Shown one piece after another: positions 14,566 to 23,568 of a DNA stretch of 64,000 nt; within the stretch, counting starts at the first letter, position 1, and each line of letters starts with the position of its first letter. The position numbers were made by a program, and so were the translations under genes. The notes beneath the pieces are model-generated. The model did not search any database, had not been told where the DNA came from, and saw only the letters and a program-made list of their open reading frames with translations. This stretch comes from Sphingomonas oligoaromativorans (lineage in GTDB: Bacteria; Pseudomonadota; Alphaproteobacteria; Sphingomonadales; Sphingomonadaceae), in assembly GCF_011762195.1 (NCBI RefSeq), contig NZ_JAASQK010000003.1, positions 186,001-250,000 on the forward strand, given 5' to 3'.

Positions 14566-15986
14566 CAGAAGGTCACGCTCCCGCCAATGGAAAGGATGAC
14601 GGCGTTGGCGTTGTGCAGCACGCCGTCATTCTGGATGATCGTCTGGAGCGGGGTGCCCACATAGGCGGCCTCGGTCTTGTCGATCGGGTTGCTCTTGATC
14701 TTGTCGTAGCTGGCGCCCGCGTCGATCGTGAAGTGGCTGGTCATGGCGTAGCTGGTGCCCGCCGCGAAGTTCCAGCGGTTGCCGTCGGGCACGCGCGGAT
14801 CGCGCTCGCCGGCGCCGATCGGCGACAGATCGCGCTGCACGCCGGCGCGCAGCGTCCAGACCGGCGTCACCTTGAAGTCCACGCCGCCCGCATAGGTCCA
14901 GCTATTGTGGTATTTCTCCGGCACCGACTGATCGGCATTGGCGCCGAGGTTGGACAGGTTGATCGCGTCGAACTTGCTCCAGCCGAAGCGCGTGATCTGG
15001 CCGTTGAGGGTGAGCCGCGGCGTGACATGGTAACGGGCGCCGAAGATCACCTGCCAGGGCGTGGTGAAGTCGGCATGGGCGTCGTCGACGCGCTGGTTGG
15101 CGCCCTGCGTCGCGAGCAGGCCGGTCAGCCCGTCGATGATGAGGTGGCCCTTCAGATGATGCTTGATCTTCGACTTGTAGCTGACGCCGAGATCGATCTT
15201 GTCGTTATGATACTGGAAGCCGGCCGAGAAGCCGACGTCCCAGCCCGAGCCCTTGAGATACTGGTGGCCGTCATTGGTGTTGAGCGCCGCCGACAGGCCG
15301 GGGCCGACGACCGGGATGCCGGCCAGGCTCGGCAGCGGATCGGGCAGATAGTTGCTGAGCGTCGCGCGGACATATTCCACGTTCGGCCCGGCGCCGATGC
15401 TGAGCCCGCCCCTGTGATAGGCGAGTACCGGCTGGAGATCGAAGGTGCGCAGGCGCGACTTGTCGGCGGCATAGCGCGCCCAGCTATCGGCGTCGTAATT
15501 GCTGGTGAAGCTGTACGGCGACGTCATGGTGAAGCCGAACGCCAGGCTGTCGCCGAGCGGCAGCGCGAAGCCGCCATTGGGCAGATAGCCGGTGTTGATC
15601 GGGTTGTGCGTGTTCTGCGATCCGCCCACCGGATAGGTGCCGCCCGCGATGTTGCCGAGCGCCGGAATGCCGACCGCGGCGCCCAGCGGGAAGCCCGGCC
15701 GGGTGATCGTCGAATTGACGTTGGTGGCGTCGGCGTGCGGGATGATCGCGGTGAAGCCGACATAGTTCTGGATGCTGTCGATGCCGCCGATCGCGGCGGG
15801 GTTCCACCACATCTGCTGCGCGCCCTGTTCGGACACTTCGCCCGAGAAGGCGCGGCCGAGGCCCTTGGTCGACTGCTCCTGAATGTAGAAAGCGGCGGCA
15901 TGGGCCTGCCCCGCCATCGCCAGAGCGGACACCGCGGTGGCGGCAGCCAGCGCTCCCTTTCGGGCGATTCCCCTACGGATTCTCAT
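14565..15986 (-). CDS. FadL/OmpP1/TodX-family outer-membrane transporter
   Basis: 473 residues. A signal peptide ends at GQAHA, and the mature protein starts AAFYIQEQSTKGLGRAFSG, the plug-domain signature of FadL proteins. The conserved NPAAIGGID follows. The rest is a run of amphipathic strands ending with Phe (IGGSVTF), the usual end of an outer-membrane barrel. It would carry long-chain fatty acids or other hydrophobic molecules across the outer membrane and is the first gene of the fadL-ligase-MerR unit. Confidence 0.92.
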   Translation of the reverse strand: MRIRRGIARKGALAAATAVSALAMAGQAHAAAFYIQEQSTKGLGRAFSGEVSEQGAQQMWWNPAAIGGIDSIQNYVGFTAIIPHADATNVNSTITRPGFPLGAAVGIPALGNIAGGTYPVGGSQNTHNPINTGYLPNGGFALPLGDSLAFGFTMTSPYSFTSNYDADSWARYAADKSRLRTFDLQPVLAYHRGGLSIGAGPNVEYVRATLSNYLPDPLPSLAGIPVVGPGLSAALNTNDGHQYLKGSGWDVGFSAGFQYHNDKIDLGVSYKSKIKHHLKGHLIIDGLTGLLATQGANQRVDDAHADFTTPWQVIFGARYHVTPRLTLNGQITRFGWSKFDAINLSNLGANADQSVPEKYHNSWTYAGGVDFKVTPVWTLRAGVQRDLSPIGAGERDPRVPDGNRWNFAAGTSYAMTSHFTIDAGASYDKIKSNPIDKTEAAYVGTPLQTIIQNDGVLHNANAVILSIGGSVTF

Positions 15987-16030
15987 TATGCAACTCCCCT
16001 ACTGCTGGTCGGCGGACTGCCGGCGGACGC

Positions 16031-16429
16031 TTAGCGTACGCGGGTCCAGGTTTGCGTTTTGCAAAGAGGGACGAACACGCAGCCGCGCAGCTTGAGCGTG
16101 TTGGCATCCACCGGCGTGATTCGCGCTTTGTAGATGCGGCCGTCCTCGGCGTTGTAGATGGTGCCGCCGTCCCACATGCCGTCGCTCTGGGTGAACCCTT
16201 GCAGCATGGTGACGCCCTTCAGCGCACGATCGCGAAGCTTCTCGTCCTTGTTGTTGGCGTCCTTCAGCGCCGGATTGGCCTTGATGCCGTCCGACGTGAT
16301 GAGCGTGCCGCAGATCGAGGGTCCGCAGCGCTGGATGTTGACGATCCCGTGGCGGGTCTCGGTCATCCACTGGCCGACGACGCTGTCGGCCGACGGGGCG
16401 GCGAGCAACGCCGCGAAAAGCATCGTCAT
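16031..16429 (-). CDS. DUF2147 secreted protein
   Basis: 132 residues. A short hydrophobic signal (MTMLFAALLAAPSA) is followed by VVGQWMTETRHGIVNIQRCGPSICGTLI, the DUF2147 core. Two further cysteines lie near the C-terminus (GCVFVPLCKTQTW), so two disulphides are likely in the periplasm. The ATG at 16429 has GGAGAGG about 8 bp upstream; a GTG one codon earlier is possible. The family is lipocalin-like in fold and of unknown function. It shares the direction of fadL but sits upstream of it with a 44-bp gap. Confidence 0.85.
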   Translation of the reverse strand: MTMLFAALLAAPSADSVVGQWMTETRHGIVNIQRCGPSICGTLITSDGIKANPALKDANNKDEKLRDRALKGVTMLQGFTQSDGMWDGGTIYNAEDGRIYKARITPVDANTLKLRGCVFVPLCKTQTWTRVR

Positions 16430-16625
16430 CACGATCGCCTCTCCTCCATATGCTTCTCAACATACCCGCGCTCTTTGATGGCGCTTATGGTCGTCACCCG
16501 CCGCTGGGGCGGGGCGACTCGCAGACTGTGACCGAAAATTTGGTTGACGTATAGGGAAATCATCGCACCTTAAAGGCAACACGGCGCGGCACTGATCGTC
16601 CGGGCCGTTCTTGGAGAGGATTCGC

Positions 16626-17762
16626 ATGACCGATGTCGTGATCGCGGGTTACGCCCGTTCGCCCTTCCACCTCGCCAACAAGGGCGCCTTGGCGCGTGTC
16701 CGGCCGGATGATCTCGCCGCCCAGACGATTCGCGGGCTGCTGGAGAAGACCAAGGTCGATCCGGCCGAGATCGAGGACATCGTGCTCGGCTGCGCTTTCC
16801 CCGAGGGCGAGCAGGGCCTCAACGTGGCGCGCCTCATCGGCCTGCTGGCCGACTTCCCGCTTCAGGTGGGCGGCGTCACGATCAACCGCTTCTGCGGCTC
16901 GTCGATGAGCGCGATCCATTATGCGATGGGCCAGATCGCGATCGGCGCGGGCGAGGCCTTCATCTGCGCGGGCATCGAATCGATGAGCCGGGTGCCGATG
17001 ATGGGCTTCAACCCGCTGCCTTCGCCGGAGCTCGTCGCCAAGCGCCCCGGCGCCTATATGGGCATGGGCGAGACGGCGGAGAATGTCGCCGGGAAATACC
17101 AGATCACCCGCGCCGAGCAGGAGGCGCTCGCGGTGAAGAGCCAGCAGAAGGCCGCCGCCGCCCGCGCCTCGGGCAAGCTCAGCGACGAGATCATCCCGAT
17201 CAGGACGAAGACCGGCGATGTCTCCGAGGACGGCATCATCCGCCCGGACACCACCGCCGAGATCCTCGCCGGCCTCAAGCCCGCCTTCTCGAAGGACGGC
17301 ACCGTCACCGCCGGCACCTCCTCGCCGCTGACCGACGGCGCGTCTGCCGTGCTCGTCACCTCGGCGGAGTTCGCCGCGAAGCATGGCCTCAAGGTGCTCG
17401 CCAAGATCAAGTCGGTCGGCATCATGGGCTGCGCGCCCGAGACGATGGGCCTCGGCCCGATCGGCGCGTCCAGGAAGGCGCTGGAGCGCGCCGGCATCAC
17501 CGCCGCCGACCTCGACGTGGTCGAGATCAACGAGGCCTTCGCCAGCCAGGCGATCGCCTGCATCCGCGATCTCGGCCTCAAGGAAGAGACGATCAACATC
17601 GACGGCGGCGCGATCGCCATCGGCCATCCGCTCGGCGCTACCGGCGCGCGCATCGTCGGCAAGGCGGCGGCGCTCTTGGAGCGCGAGGGCGGCAAGTACG
17701 CGCTCGCCACCCAGTGCATCGGCGGCGGGCAGGGCATCGCCACCGTTCTGGAGCGCGCATGA
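16626..17762 (+). CDS. Acetyl-CoA C-acyltransferase (thiolase) of beta-oxidation
   Basis: 378 residues. The nucleophilic Cys90 lies in NRFCGSSM, and the other thiolase landmarks are NEAFASQA, the histidine of GGAIAIGHPLGATGAR and the second catalytic cysteine in TQCIGGGQG. The start at 16626 is supported by GGAGAGG 6 bp upstream. The stop overlaps the start of the hydroxyacyl-CoA dehydrogenase/hydratase gene (ATGA), so this is a FadA-type thiolase cleaving 3-ketoacyl-CoA rather than a biosynthetic acetoacetyl-CoA thiolase. Confidence 0.93.
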   Translation: MTDVVIAGYARSPFHLANKGALARVRPDDLAAQTIRGLLEKTKVDPAEIEDIVLGCAFPEGEQGLNVARLIGLLADFPLQVGGVTINRFCGSSMSAIHYAMGQIAIGAGEAFICAGIESMSRVPMMGFNPLPSPELVAKRPGAYMGMGETAENVAGKYQITRAEQEALAVKSQQKAAAARASGKLSDEIIPIRTKTGDVSEDGIIRPDTTAEILAGLKPAFSKDGTVTAGTSSPLTDGASAVLVTSAEFAAKHGLKVLAKIKSVGIMGCAPETMGLGPIGASRKALERAGITAADLDVVEINEAFASQAIACIRDLGLKEETINIDGGAIAIGHPLGATGARIVGKAAALLEREGGKYALATQCIGGGQGIATVLERA

Positions 17763-20092
17763 CCATGGCCGACAGCATCAGGAAAGTCTGCGTCATCGGC
17801 TCCGGCACGATGGGCGCGGGCATCGCCGCACAGGTCGCCAATGCGGGCGTGCCGGTGCTCCTGCTCGATATCGTGCCGAAGGACGGCGCCGATCGCGACG
17901 CCATCGCCAAGGGCGCGGTCGCGAAAATGCTCAAGACCGATCCGGCGCCCTTCATGTCGAAGCGCGCGGCCAAGCTGGTCGAGACGGGCAATATCGACGA
18001 TCATCTCGGCCGCGTCGCGGAATGCGACTGGGTCGTGGAGGCGATCGTCGAGCGGCTCGACATCAAGCAGTCGCTCTATGCCAAGCTGGAAGAGGTGAAG
18101 AAGCCGGGCACCGCCGTCTCCTCCAACACCTCGACCATCCCGCTGGAGAGGCTGGTCGAGGGCCGTTCGGACCAGTTCAAGCGCGATTTCCTCATCACCC
18201 ACTTCTTCAACCCGCCGCGCTACATGCGGCTGCTGGAGATCGTCACCGGCCCGGCGACCGACGAGGCGCTGGCCCGCAAGGTCGAGGATTTCGCCGACCG
18301 CGCGCTCGGCAAGCGGGTGATCCGAGCCAAGGACACGCCGGGCTTCATCGCCAATCGCCTGGGCACCTACTGGCTCGCCATCGCGGTCAACGCGGCGATG
18401 GACCTCGGCGTCTCGATCGAGGAGGCGGACCAGATCGGCGGCAGCCCGATGGGCGTGCCCAAGACCGGCATCTTCGCGCTGATCGATCTGGTCGGCGTGG
18501 ACCTGATGCCGCTGCTCTCGAAGAGCCTGTCCTCCACCCTGCCCGCGGGCGATCCCTATTTCGACACGGTGCGGCCGATGCCGCTCGTGGACAGGATGAT
18601 CGCGGACGGCTTCACCGGCCGAAAGGGCAAGGGCGGCTTCTACAAGCTGGAGAAGGGCGCGGACGGCAAGCGCACCAAGTTCGCGCTCGACCTTTCGACC
18701 GGCGAATATCGCCCGGAGCGCAAGCCCGAGAAGTTGCCCGGCAAGGCCGACAGGGATCTCGCCGCGCTCGTCGCGCTGCCCGGCAAGGCCGGCGACTATG
18801 CGTGGACGATCCTCGGCCATGTTCTGTCCTATGCGGCCAAGCTGGTCGGCGAGGCGGCGGACGACATCGTCGCCATCGATGATGCGATGAAACTCGGCTA
18901 CAACTGGAAGTTCGGGCCGTTCGAGCTGATCGACAAGCTCGGGCCGGGCAAGCTTGCCGAGCGTCTGGCGGCGGAGGGCCGTCCGGTGCCGGCGCTGCTC
19001 AAGGCGGCGGGGACCAACCCCTTCTACCGCGTCGAGAACGGCAAGCGGCAGTATCTCGCGGCCGACGGCAGCTATCGCGATGTCGTCCGCGCCGAGGGCG
19101 TGGTGCTGCTGGAGGACATCAAGCGCCATTCCGAGCCGCTGCTCAGGAACGCCTCGGCCTCGCTGTGGGATGTGGGCGACGGCGTCGTCGTGCTCGAGTT
19201 CACCAGCAAGATGAACTCCTTCGACGAGGAGATCATCAAGCTCATCCAACAGGCGATCCCGCTGGTGAAGGCGCAGTTCAAGGCGCTGGTGGTCTACAAC
19301 GAGGGCTCGAACTTCTCGGCGGGCGCGAACCTCGGCCTCGCGCTGTTCGCGGTGAACATCGCGGCGTGGAGCGAGATCGACAAGCTGATCGCGGGCGGGC
19401 AGGCGGCGTTCAAGGCGCTCAAATATGCGCCCTTCCCGGTGGTCGCGGCGCCGGCGGGCCTCGCGCTCGGCGGCGGGTGCGAGATCTGCCTCAACGCGGA
19501 CGCCATCCAGGCCCATGCCGAGACCTATATCGGCCTCGTCGAATGCGGCGTCGGGCTGGTGCCGGGCTGGGGCGGAAACGGCGAGATGCTCGATCGCTGG
19601 CAGAAGGCCAAGGCGATGCCCAGGGGGCCGATGCCGGCCGTCGCCAAGGTGTTCCAGACCGTCTCGACCGCGACCGTCGCCAAGTCGGCCGCGGAGGCCA
19701 AGGAGCATCTCTTCCTGCGGGAGACGGACGGCATCACCATGAACCGCGACCGGCTGCTGGCCGACGCCAAGGCGAAGGCGCTGGCGCTGGCCGACGGCTA
19801 CACCCCGCCCGAGCCGCCTGTGTTCAGGCTGCCCGGCGAGAGCGGGCGCGTCGGGCTCGGCCTCGCGGTCAAGGACTTCCAGAAGAAGGGCATGGCCACC
19901 GCCTATGACGGTGTCGTCTCCGATCGTCTGGCCGAGGTGCTGACCGGCGGCGAGGCCGATCTGGTCGATACCGTCACCGAGGAGCAGTTGCTGCGTCTGG
20001 AGCGCAAGGCGTTCCTCGCCAGCGTCAAGGATCCGCGCACGCAGGCCCGTGTCGAGCATATGCTCACCACCGGCAAGCCGCTGCGCAACTGA
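17759..20092 (+). CDS. 3-hydroxyacyl-CoA dehydrogenase / enoyl-CoA hydratase, FadN-type domain order
   Basis: 777 residues. The NAD-binding motif IGSGTMGAGIA is at 13-23, so the dehydrogenase comes first, continuing through VSSNTSTIPLERL, THFFNPPRYM and the helical C-domain with DTPGFIANRLGTYW. The crotonase part follows from about 490, with LALGGGCEICLN (near 574) and YIGLVECGVGLVPGWGG (near 594), keeping both hydratase glutamates. Proteobacterial FadB/FadJ have the opposite order; this arrangement matches Bacillus FadN and relatives. It catalyses hydration and oxidation in fatty-acid beta-oxidation. The start at 17759 overlaps the thiolase stop by 4 bp. Confidence 0.92.
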   Translation: MTMADSIRKVCVIGSGTMGAGIAAQVANAGVPVLLLDIVPKDGADRDAIAKGAVAKMLKTDPAPFMSKRAAKLVETGNIDDHLGRVAECDWVVEAIVERLDIKQSLYAKLEEVKKPGTAVSSNTSTIPLERLVEGRSDQFKRDFLITHFFNPPRYMRLLEIVTGPATDEALARKVEDFADRALGKRVIRAKDTPGFIANRLGTYWLAIAVNAAMDLGVSIEEADQIGGSPMGVPKTGIFALIDLVGVDLMPLLSKSLSSTLPAGDPYFDTVRPMPLVDRMIADGFTGRKGKGGFYKLEKGADGKRTKFALDLSTGEYRPERKPEKLPGKADRDLAALVALPGKAGDYAWTILGHVLSYAAKLVGEAADDIVAIDDAMKLGYNWKFGPFELIDKLGPGKLAERLAAEGRPVPALLKAAGTNPFYRVENGKRQYLAADGSYRDVVRAEGVVLLEDIKRHSEPLLRNASASLWDVGDGVVVLEFTSKMNSFDEEIIKLIQQAIPLVKAQFKALVVYNEGSNFSAGANLGLALFAVNIAAWSEIDKLIAGGQAAFKALKYAPFPVVAAPAGLALGGGCEICLNADAIQAHAETYIGLVECGVGLVPGWGGNGEMLDRWQKAKAMPRGPMPAVAKVFQTVSTATVAKSAAEAKEHLFLRETDGITMNRDRLLADAKAKALALADGYTPPEPPVFRLPGESGRVGLGLAVKDFQKKGMATAYDGVVSDRLAEVLTGGEADLVDTVTEEQLLRLERKAFLASVKDPRTQARVEHMLTTGKPLRN

Positions 20093-20106
20093 GAGGACAA
20101 GAGACG

Positions 20107-21906
20107 ATGCAGACCTATGACGCGCCGCTGCGCGACATGCGCTTCGTGCTCCACGAGCTGTTCGAGGGCGACGGCTTCGGCGGCCTCAAGGCGCATGAGG
20201 AGTTCACCCCAGACCTGCTCGACGCGGTGCTGGAGGAAGCCAACAAGCTCGCCAAGGACGTGCTGCTGCCGCTCAACGCGAGCGGCGACATCGAGGGCTG
20301 CCATTATGAGAATGGCGTCGTCCGCACGCCACAGGGCTTCAGGCAGGCTTACGACACCTTCCGCGAAGGCGGCTGGACGGCGCTCGCTTCCGATCCCGAA
20401 TGGGGCGGGCAGGGATTGCCGGAGACGGTGAACAAGCTGGTCGAGGAGATGATCTGCTCGACCAACCTGTCCTTCAGCCTCTATCCCGGCCTCACCCACG
20501 GCGCGACCACCGCGATTGAGGGCCATGCCACCGATGCGCTCAAGCAGGCTTATCTGCCCAAAATGGTCAGCGGCGAATGGTCGGGGACGATGTGCCTCAC
20601 CGAATCGCATTGCGGCACCGATCTCGGCCTGCTGCGCACCAAGGCCGAGCCGCAGGCGGACGGCAGCTACAAGGTCACCGGCTCCAAGATCTTCATCTCG
20701 GCCGGCGACCATGACCTGACGTCGAACGTCATCCACCTCGTGCTGGCGCGGCTTCCCGATGCGCCCAAGGGCGTGAAGGGCATCTCGCTCTTCCTCGTGC
20801 CCAAGTTCCTGCCCAAGGACGACGGCACGCCCGGCCCGTCCAACGGCGTCTCGGTCGCGGCGATCGAGCACAAGATGGGCATGAAGGCGTCCGCCACCTG
20901 CCAGATGAACTTCGACGAGGCGACCGGCTGGATCGTCGGCGAGCCCAACAAGGGCCTCGCGGCGATGTTCACGATGATGAATACCGAGCGCGTCTCGGTC
21001 GGCGTGCAGGGCCTCGGCATCAACGAGATCGCGTACCAGTCGGCCGTCGCCTATGCGAAGGACCGCTTGCAGGGCCGCTCGCTCTCCGGCCCGAAGCGCC
21101 CGGACCTGCCGGCGGACCCGATCATCGTCCACCCGGACGTGCGCCGGATGCTGATGACGATGCGCGCCTATGCGGAAGGCTGCCGCGCACTCGGCCAATG
21201 GTGCGCGCGCGCGCTCGACGCCGAGAAGCATTCGGACGACCCCGAGGTGAAGCAGCGCGCCACCGACTTCATCGCGCTGATGACCCCGGTGGTGAAGGCG
21301 CTGTTCACGGATTTCGGCTCGGAAGCGGCCAATCTCGCCGTCCAGACCTATGGCGGGCACGGCTATATCCGCGAGCATGGCGTCGAGCAGTTCGTCCGCG
21401 ACAGCCGCATCGCCCAGATCTACGAGGGCACCAACGGCGTGCAGGCGCTCGACCTTGTCGGCCGCAAGCTGCCGGCGAACATGGGGCGGAACCTCAGGCC
21501 CTTCTTCCACGCCGTCTCCAACCTGATCGAGGAGATGGGCGCGCCCGAGGACAAGGCGCTGAAAGCCTTCACCGGCGGCCTCCAGCAGGCGTTCGGCGCG
21601 CTCCAGCTTGCGACCGGCATGATCGCGCAGAAAGGGCTGAAAGACCCCGAGGAGGCGGGTGCCGCCGCCACCGACTATCTGCGCCTGATGGGGCTGGTCG
21701 GCATCGGCTACACCTTCCTCAAGGCCGCGACGATCGCGACCGCCAGGCTTGCGGAAGGGGCGGGCGAGGATGCGGGTTTCTACAAGGCGAAGCTCGCCAC
21801 CGCGTCCTTCTTCTTCGATCGCATCCTGCCGCAGGCGACGGCGATGTTCCTCGCCATCAAGTCGGGCAAGCGCTCGCTGATGGCGCTGGACGCCGACGCC
21901 TTCTGA
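20107..21906 (+). CDS. Large acyl-CoA dehydrogenase (about 600 aa, DmdC/FadE-like)
   Basis: 599 residues, the long acyl-CoA dehydrogenase form with an extra C-terminal domain. CLTESHCGTDLGLLRTKA is the FAD mid-domain signature, and IYEGTNGVQALDLVGRKL near residue 440 carries the likely catalytic glutamate. YGGHGYIREHGVEQFVRDSRIAQ is typical of the subgroup that includes 3-methylmercaptopropionyl-CoA dehydrogenase and fatty-acyl-CoA dehydrogenases. It is 14 bp downstream of the FadN-type gene, with GAGAGGACAAGAG as ribosome site, and supplies the first step of the beta-oxidation operon. Chain-length preference is not readable. Confidence 0.92.
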   Translation: MQTYDAPLRDMRFVLHELFEGDGFGGLKAHEEFTPDLLDAVLEEANKLAKDVLLPLNASGDIEGCHYENGVVRTPQGFRQAYDTFREGGWTALASDPEWGGQGLPETVNKLVEEMICSTNLSFSLYPGLTHGATTAIEGHATDALKQAYLPKMVSGEWSGTMCLTESHCGTDLGLLRTKAEPQADGSYKVTGSKIFISAGDHDLTSNVIHLVLARLPDAPKGVKGISLFLVPKFLPKDDGTPGPSNGVSVAAIEHKMGMKASATCQMNFDEATGWIVGEPNKGLAAMFTMMNTERVSVGVQGLGINEIAYQSAVAYAKDRLQGRSLSGPKRPDLPADPIIVHPDVRRMLMTMRAYAEGCRALGQWCARALDAEKHSDDPEVKQRATDFIALMTPVVKALFTDFGSEAANLAVQTYGGHGYIREHGVEQFVRDSRIAQIYEGTNGVQALDLVGRKLPANMGRNLRPFFHAVSNLIEEMGAPEDKALKAFTGGLQQAFGALQLATGMIAQKGLKDPEEAGAAATDYLRLMGLVGIGYTFLKAATIATARLAEGAGEDAGFYKAKLATASFFFDRILPQATAMFLAIKSGKRSLMALDADAF

Positions 21907-21912
21907 CCGGGG

Positions 21913-21944
21913 GAGCCGCCGCTCAGTGCGGGCAGCGGCGGCTC
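21913..21944. terminator. Hairpin between convergent beta-oxidation and hopanoid operons
   Basis: GAGCCGCCGCT (21913-21923) pairs perfectly over 11 bp with AGCGGCGGCTC (21934-21944), leaving a 10-nt loop. It follows the acyl-CoA dehydrogenase stop by 6 bp and stands at the end of the leftward hopanoid unit. There is no clear T-run on either side, so termination is inferred from the strong stem and its position between convergent genes. Confidence 0.55.
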
Positions 21945-22039
21945 GCCCAGATCAGGATCTCCGCCCAGAAGCGCGAATAACTGGCGGTCCGCAGCGCTTT
22001 CCCCGCGCGCGGCCCGCGATGCGGGATGCCGGCCATCAT
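21923..22039 (-). CDS. Possible small protein at the end of the hpnI-L/DUF2141 operon
   Basis: 38 codons, beginning MMAGIPHRGPRAGKALRTAS and ending WASRRCPH. The first ATG overlaps the DUF2141 stop by 4 bp (ATGA), the junction style used throughout this locus. The middle (SYSRFWAEILIWA) is hydrophobic and aromatic, as in many small membrane-associated proteins. Against it: it is short, and its last codons lie in the terminator hairpin. I recognise no family. It may be a real small protein or a chance frame. Confidence 0.4.
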   Translation of the reverse strand: MMAGIPHRGPRAGKALRTASYSRFWAEILIWASRRCPH

Positions 22040-22563
22040 TTCCCCCCGATCGGCCCGAACGTGAACAGCCCCCGCATATAGTTCATGATGATGACGGTTT
22101 CTGTCCGCCCGTTTCCGATGGTGATGCGGGCCTTTTCGGGCGGCGGCTTGCCATGGGTGACGGGGGGATTGCCCGCGAAGCCGACGCCGTCGTGCCAGAT
22201 GCTGAAGCTGCGCTTGTTGTCGCGATCGTGGATCAGCGCCAGCGCATAGGTGCCGGGAGCGGGCGCGCGCAGGCACATCTTCACCGGGCCGCTCGCGGGC
22301 GGCGCCTCGACGACGCGGCGGAAGGTCTTGCCGGCGGCCAGCAGATCCTTGTCGCCGGCGAGGAAATCCTTGGGATCGGAGGAATAAAGCTCCAGCCGCA
22401 GCACGCCGGTGCGGTCCTTGAGGCCTTCGACGCTGACTTCGATGGTGGGGCTGCTGTCTCCGGGGCGGCAATGGCCCTCGTCGGTACCGGGCTCCGGCGC
22501 GGACGGCGGCGGCGCGGCTGCGACGGCGAGTAGCGCCGCGAGAAGCTGGCCCGCCCGCCGCAT
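22036..22563 (-). CDS. DUF2141 secreted protein, hopanoid-locus copy 1
   Basis: 175 residues with a signal peptide (MRRAGQLLAALLAVAAAPPP) and the DUF2141 beta-sandwich: IEVSVEGLKDRTGVLRLELY, CLRAPAPGTYALALIHDRDN and SIWHDGVGFAGNPPV. Function is unknown. Its ATG overlaps the hpnL stop (TGATG), so it belongs to the hpnI-J-K-L operon. A second DUF2141 gene (40313-40741) lies next to hpnN at the other end of the locus, which suggests a part in hopanoid handling, though DUF2141 genes occur elsewhere too. Confidence 0.88.
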   Translation of the reverse strand: MRRAGQLLAALLAVAAAPPPSAPEPGTDEGHCRPGDSSPTIEVSVEGLKDRTGVLRLELYSSDPKDFLAGDKDLLAAGKTFRRVVEAPPASGPVKMCLRAPAPGTYALALIHDRDNKRSFSIWHDGVGFAGNPPVTHGKPPPEKARITIGNGRTETVIIMNYMRGLFTFGPIGGK

Positions 22564-23543
22564 CAGGCCCTGCCCGCCCGGCGCGGCCGCATCTCGTTCG
22601 CCTGCCATGCGATCAGCGAGGGCAGGCCGATCACGATATCCCGCGCGCGCTTGATGAGCGACAGCGCCACCGCCGCCTGCGGATCGAGCCCGAGCAGCGG
22701 CCCCAGCAGCACATAGCCCGCCTCCTGCACGCCGATCGCGCCGGGGATGACGAAGGCGGCGGCGCGGATCGCGAAGATCAGGCTTTCGAGCGCGATCACG
22801 CGCCACACCGGGATCGGATCGCCGATCAGCATCAGCGCCAGCGCGCCGAGCAGCGACGCCGCCAACCAGCCGAGCAGGTTGAGCAGGAAGGACATCGCCA
22901 CCGCGCCGCGCCGCCGGTAGATGTCCGACAGTTCGGCATGGAGCCGGTCGAGCGAGATATGCGCGTTGGGCAGCAGATGCTCGGCCAGCGCGCCGGCCAG
23001 CTTCAGCATCGGTTTCTGGAGCAGGATGAAGGCGCCGGTCATCGCGATGGTGACGCCCGCGCCCACCCATGCCAGCGGCGCGACATTGTGCTGCGTGCCG
23101 TCGACCAGCACCGAGCCCAGCACGGCGAGGCCGAACAGCGTGAACACCACCTGGCCCGCCATCTCGGTGGTGAGGTCCACCACCATCGCGGCATAGACGC
23201 GGGCACCCGGCAGGCCGGCGCCGGTCAGCGTCCGCGCGCCGACGACGAGGCCGCCGACCTGGCTGAAGGGCAGGAGATCGTTCGCTCCCTCGCGCGCCAT
23301 CCGCGCCCAGGTGAAGAGCGGCCATTGGCGGAGCGGCTGCCCCGGCATCGAGGCGAGCCACGCCGCTCCCAATATGGCGGAGAGCGCGAGGCTGCCGACG
23401 CAGAACAGCAGGAAGCCGCCGGCCCCCATGCGCAGCGCGGCATGGGCGAGCGCGGAGAAGCCGACCGAGCCGATCGCCCAGATGGCGGCGCCGAGGCCTG
23501 CAAGGGTGGCCAGCGCGATCGGCCAGCGCAGATGGGACGTCAC
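22563..23543 (-). CDS. hpnL: HpnL, lysylphosphatidylglycerol-synthase-like membrane protein of hopanoid locus
   Basis: 326 residues with seven to eight hydrophobic segments, in the LPG synthase transmembrane (DUF2157/UPF0104) superfamily. LPFSQVGGLVVGARTL and IPGAIGVQEAGYVLLGPLLGL are the conserved family segments. HpnL occurs in many hopanoid clusters and is thought to help place or move hopanoids, but no reaction is known. The start is GTG 23543. It lies 25 bp after hpnK and overlaps the DUF2141 gene. Confidence 0.88.
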   Translation of the reverse strand: MTSHLRWPIALATLAGLGAAIWAIGSVGFSALAHAALRMGAGGFLLFCVGSLALSAILGAAWLASMPGQPLRQWPLFTWARMAREGANDLLPFSQVGGLVVGARTLTGAGLPGARVYAAMVVDLTTEMAGQVVFTLFGLAVLGSVLVDGTQHNVAPLAWVGAGVTIAMTGAFILLQKPMLKLAGALAEHLLPNAHISLDRLHAELSDIYRRRGAVAMSFLLNLLGWLAASLLGALALMLIGDPIPVWRVIALESLIFAIRAAAFVIPGAIGVQEAGYVLLGPLLGLDPQAAVALSLIKRARDIVIGLPSLIAWQANEMRPRRAGRA

Positions 23544-23568
23544 TGTGTCTTCGGGCCTTTCGAAATGC

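Noticed and set aside
16544-16573. TTGACG at 16544 as -35 box of the thiolase operon
   Set aside because: No acceptable -10 sequence lies 16-19 bp downstream, so I could not support a promoter.
17054-20059. Open frame of about 1000 codons antisense to the thiolase and FadN-type genes
   Set aside because: It is the complement of two well-supported enzymes with intact motifs. Long antisense frames are expected in high-GC DNA, and the translation is Arg/Ala/Gly/His-rich with no recognisable domain.
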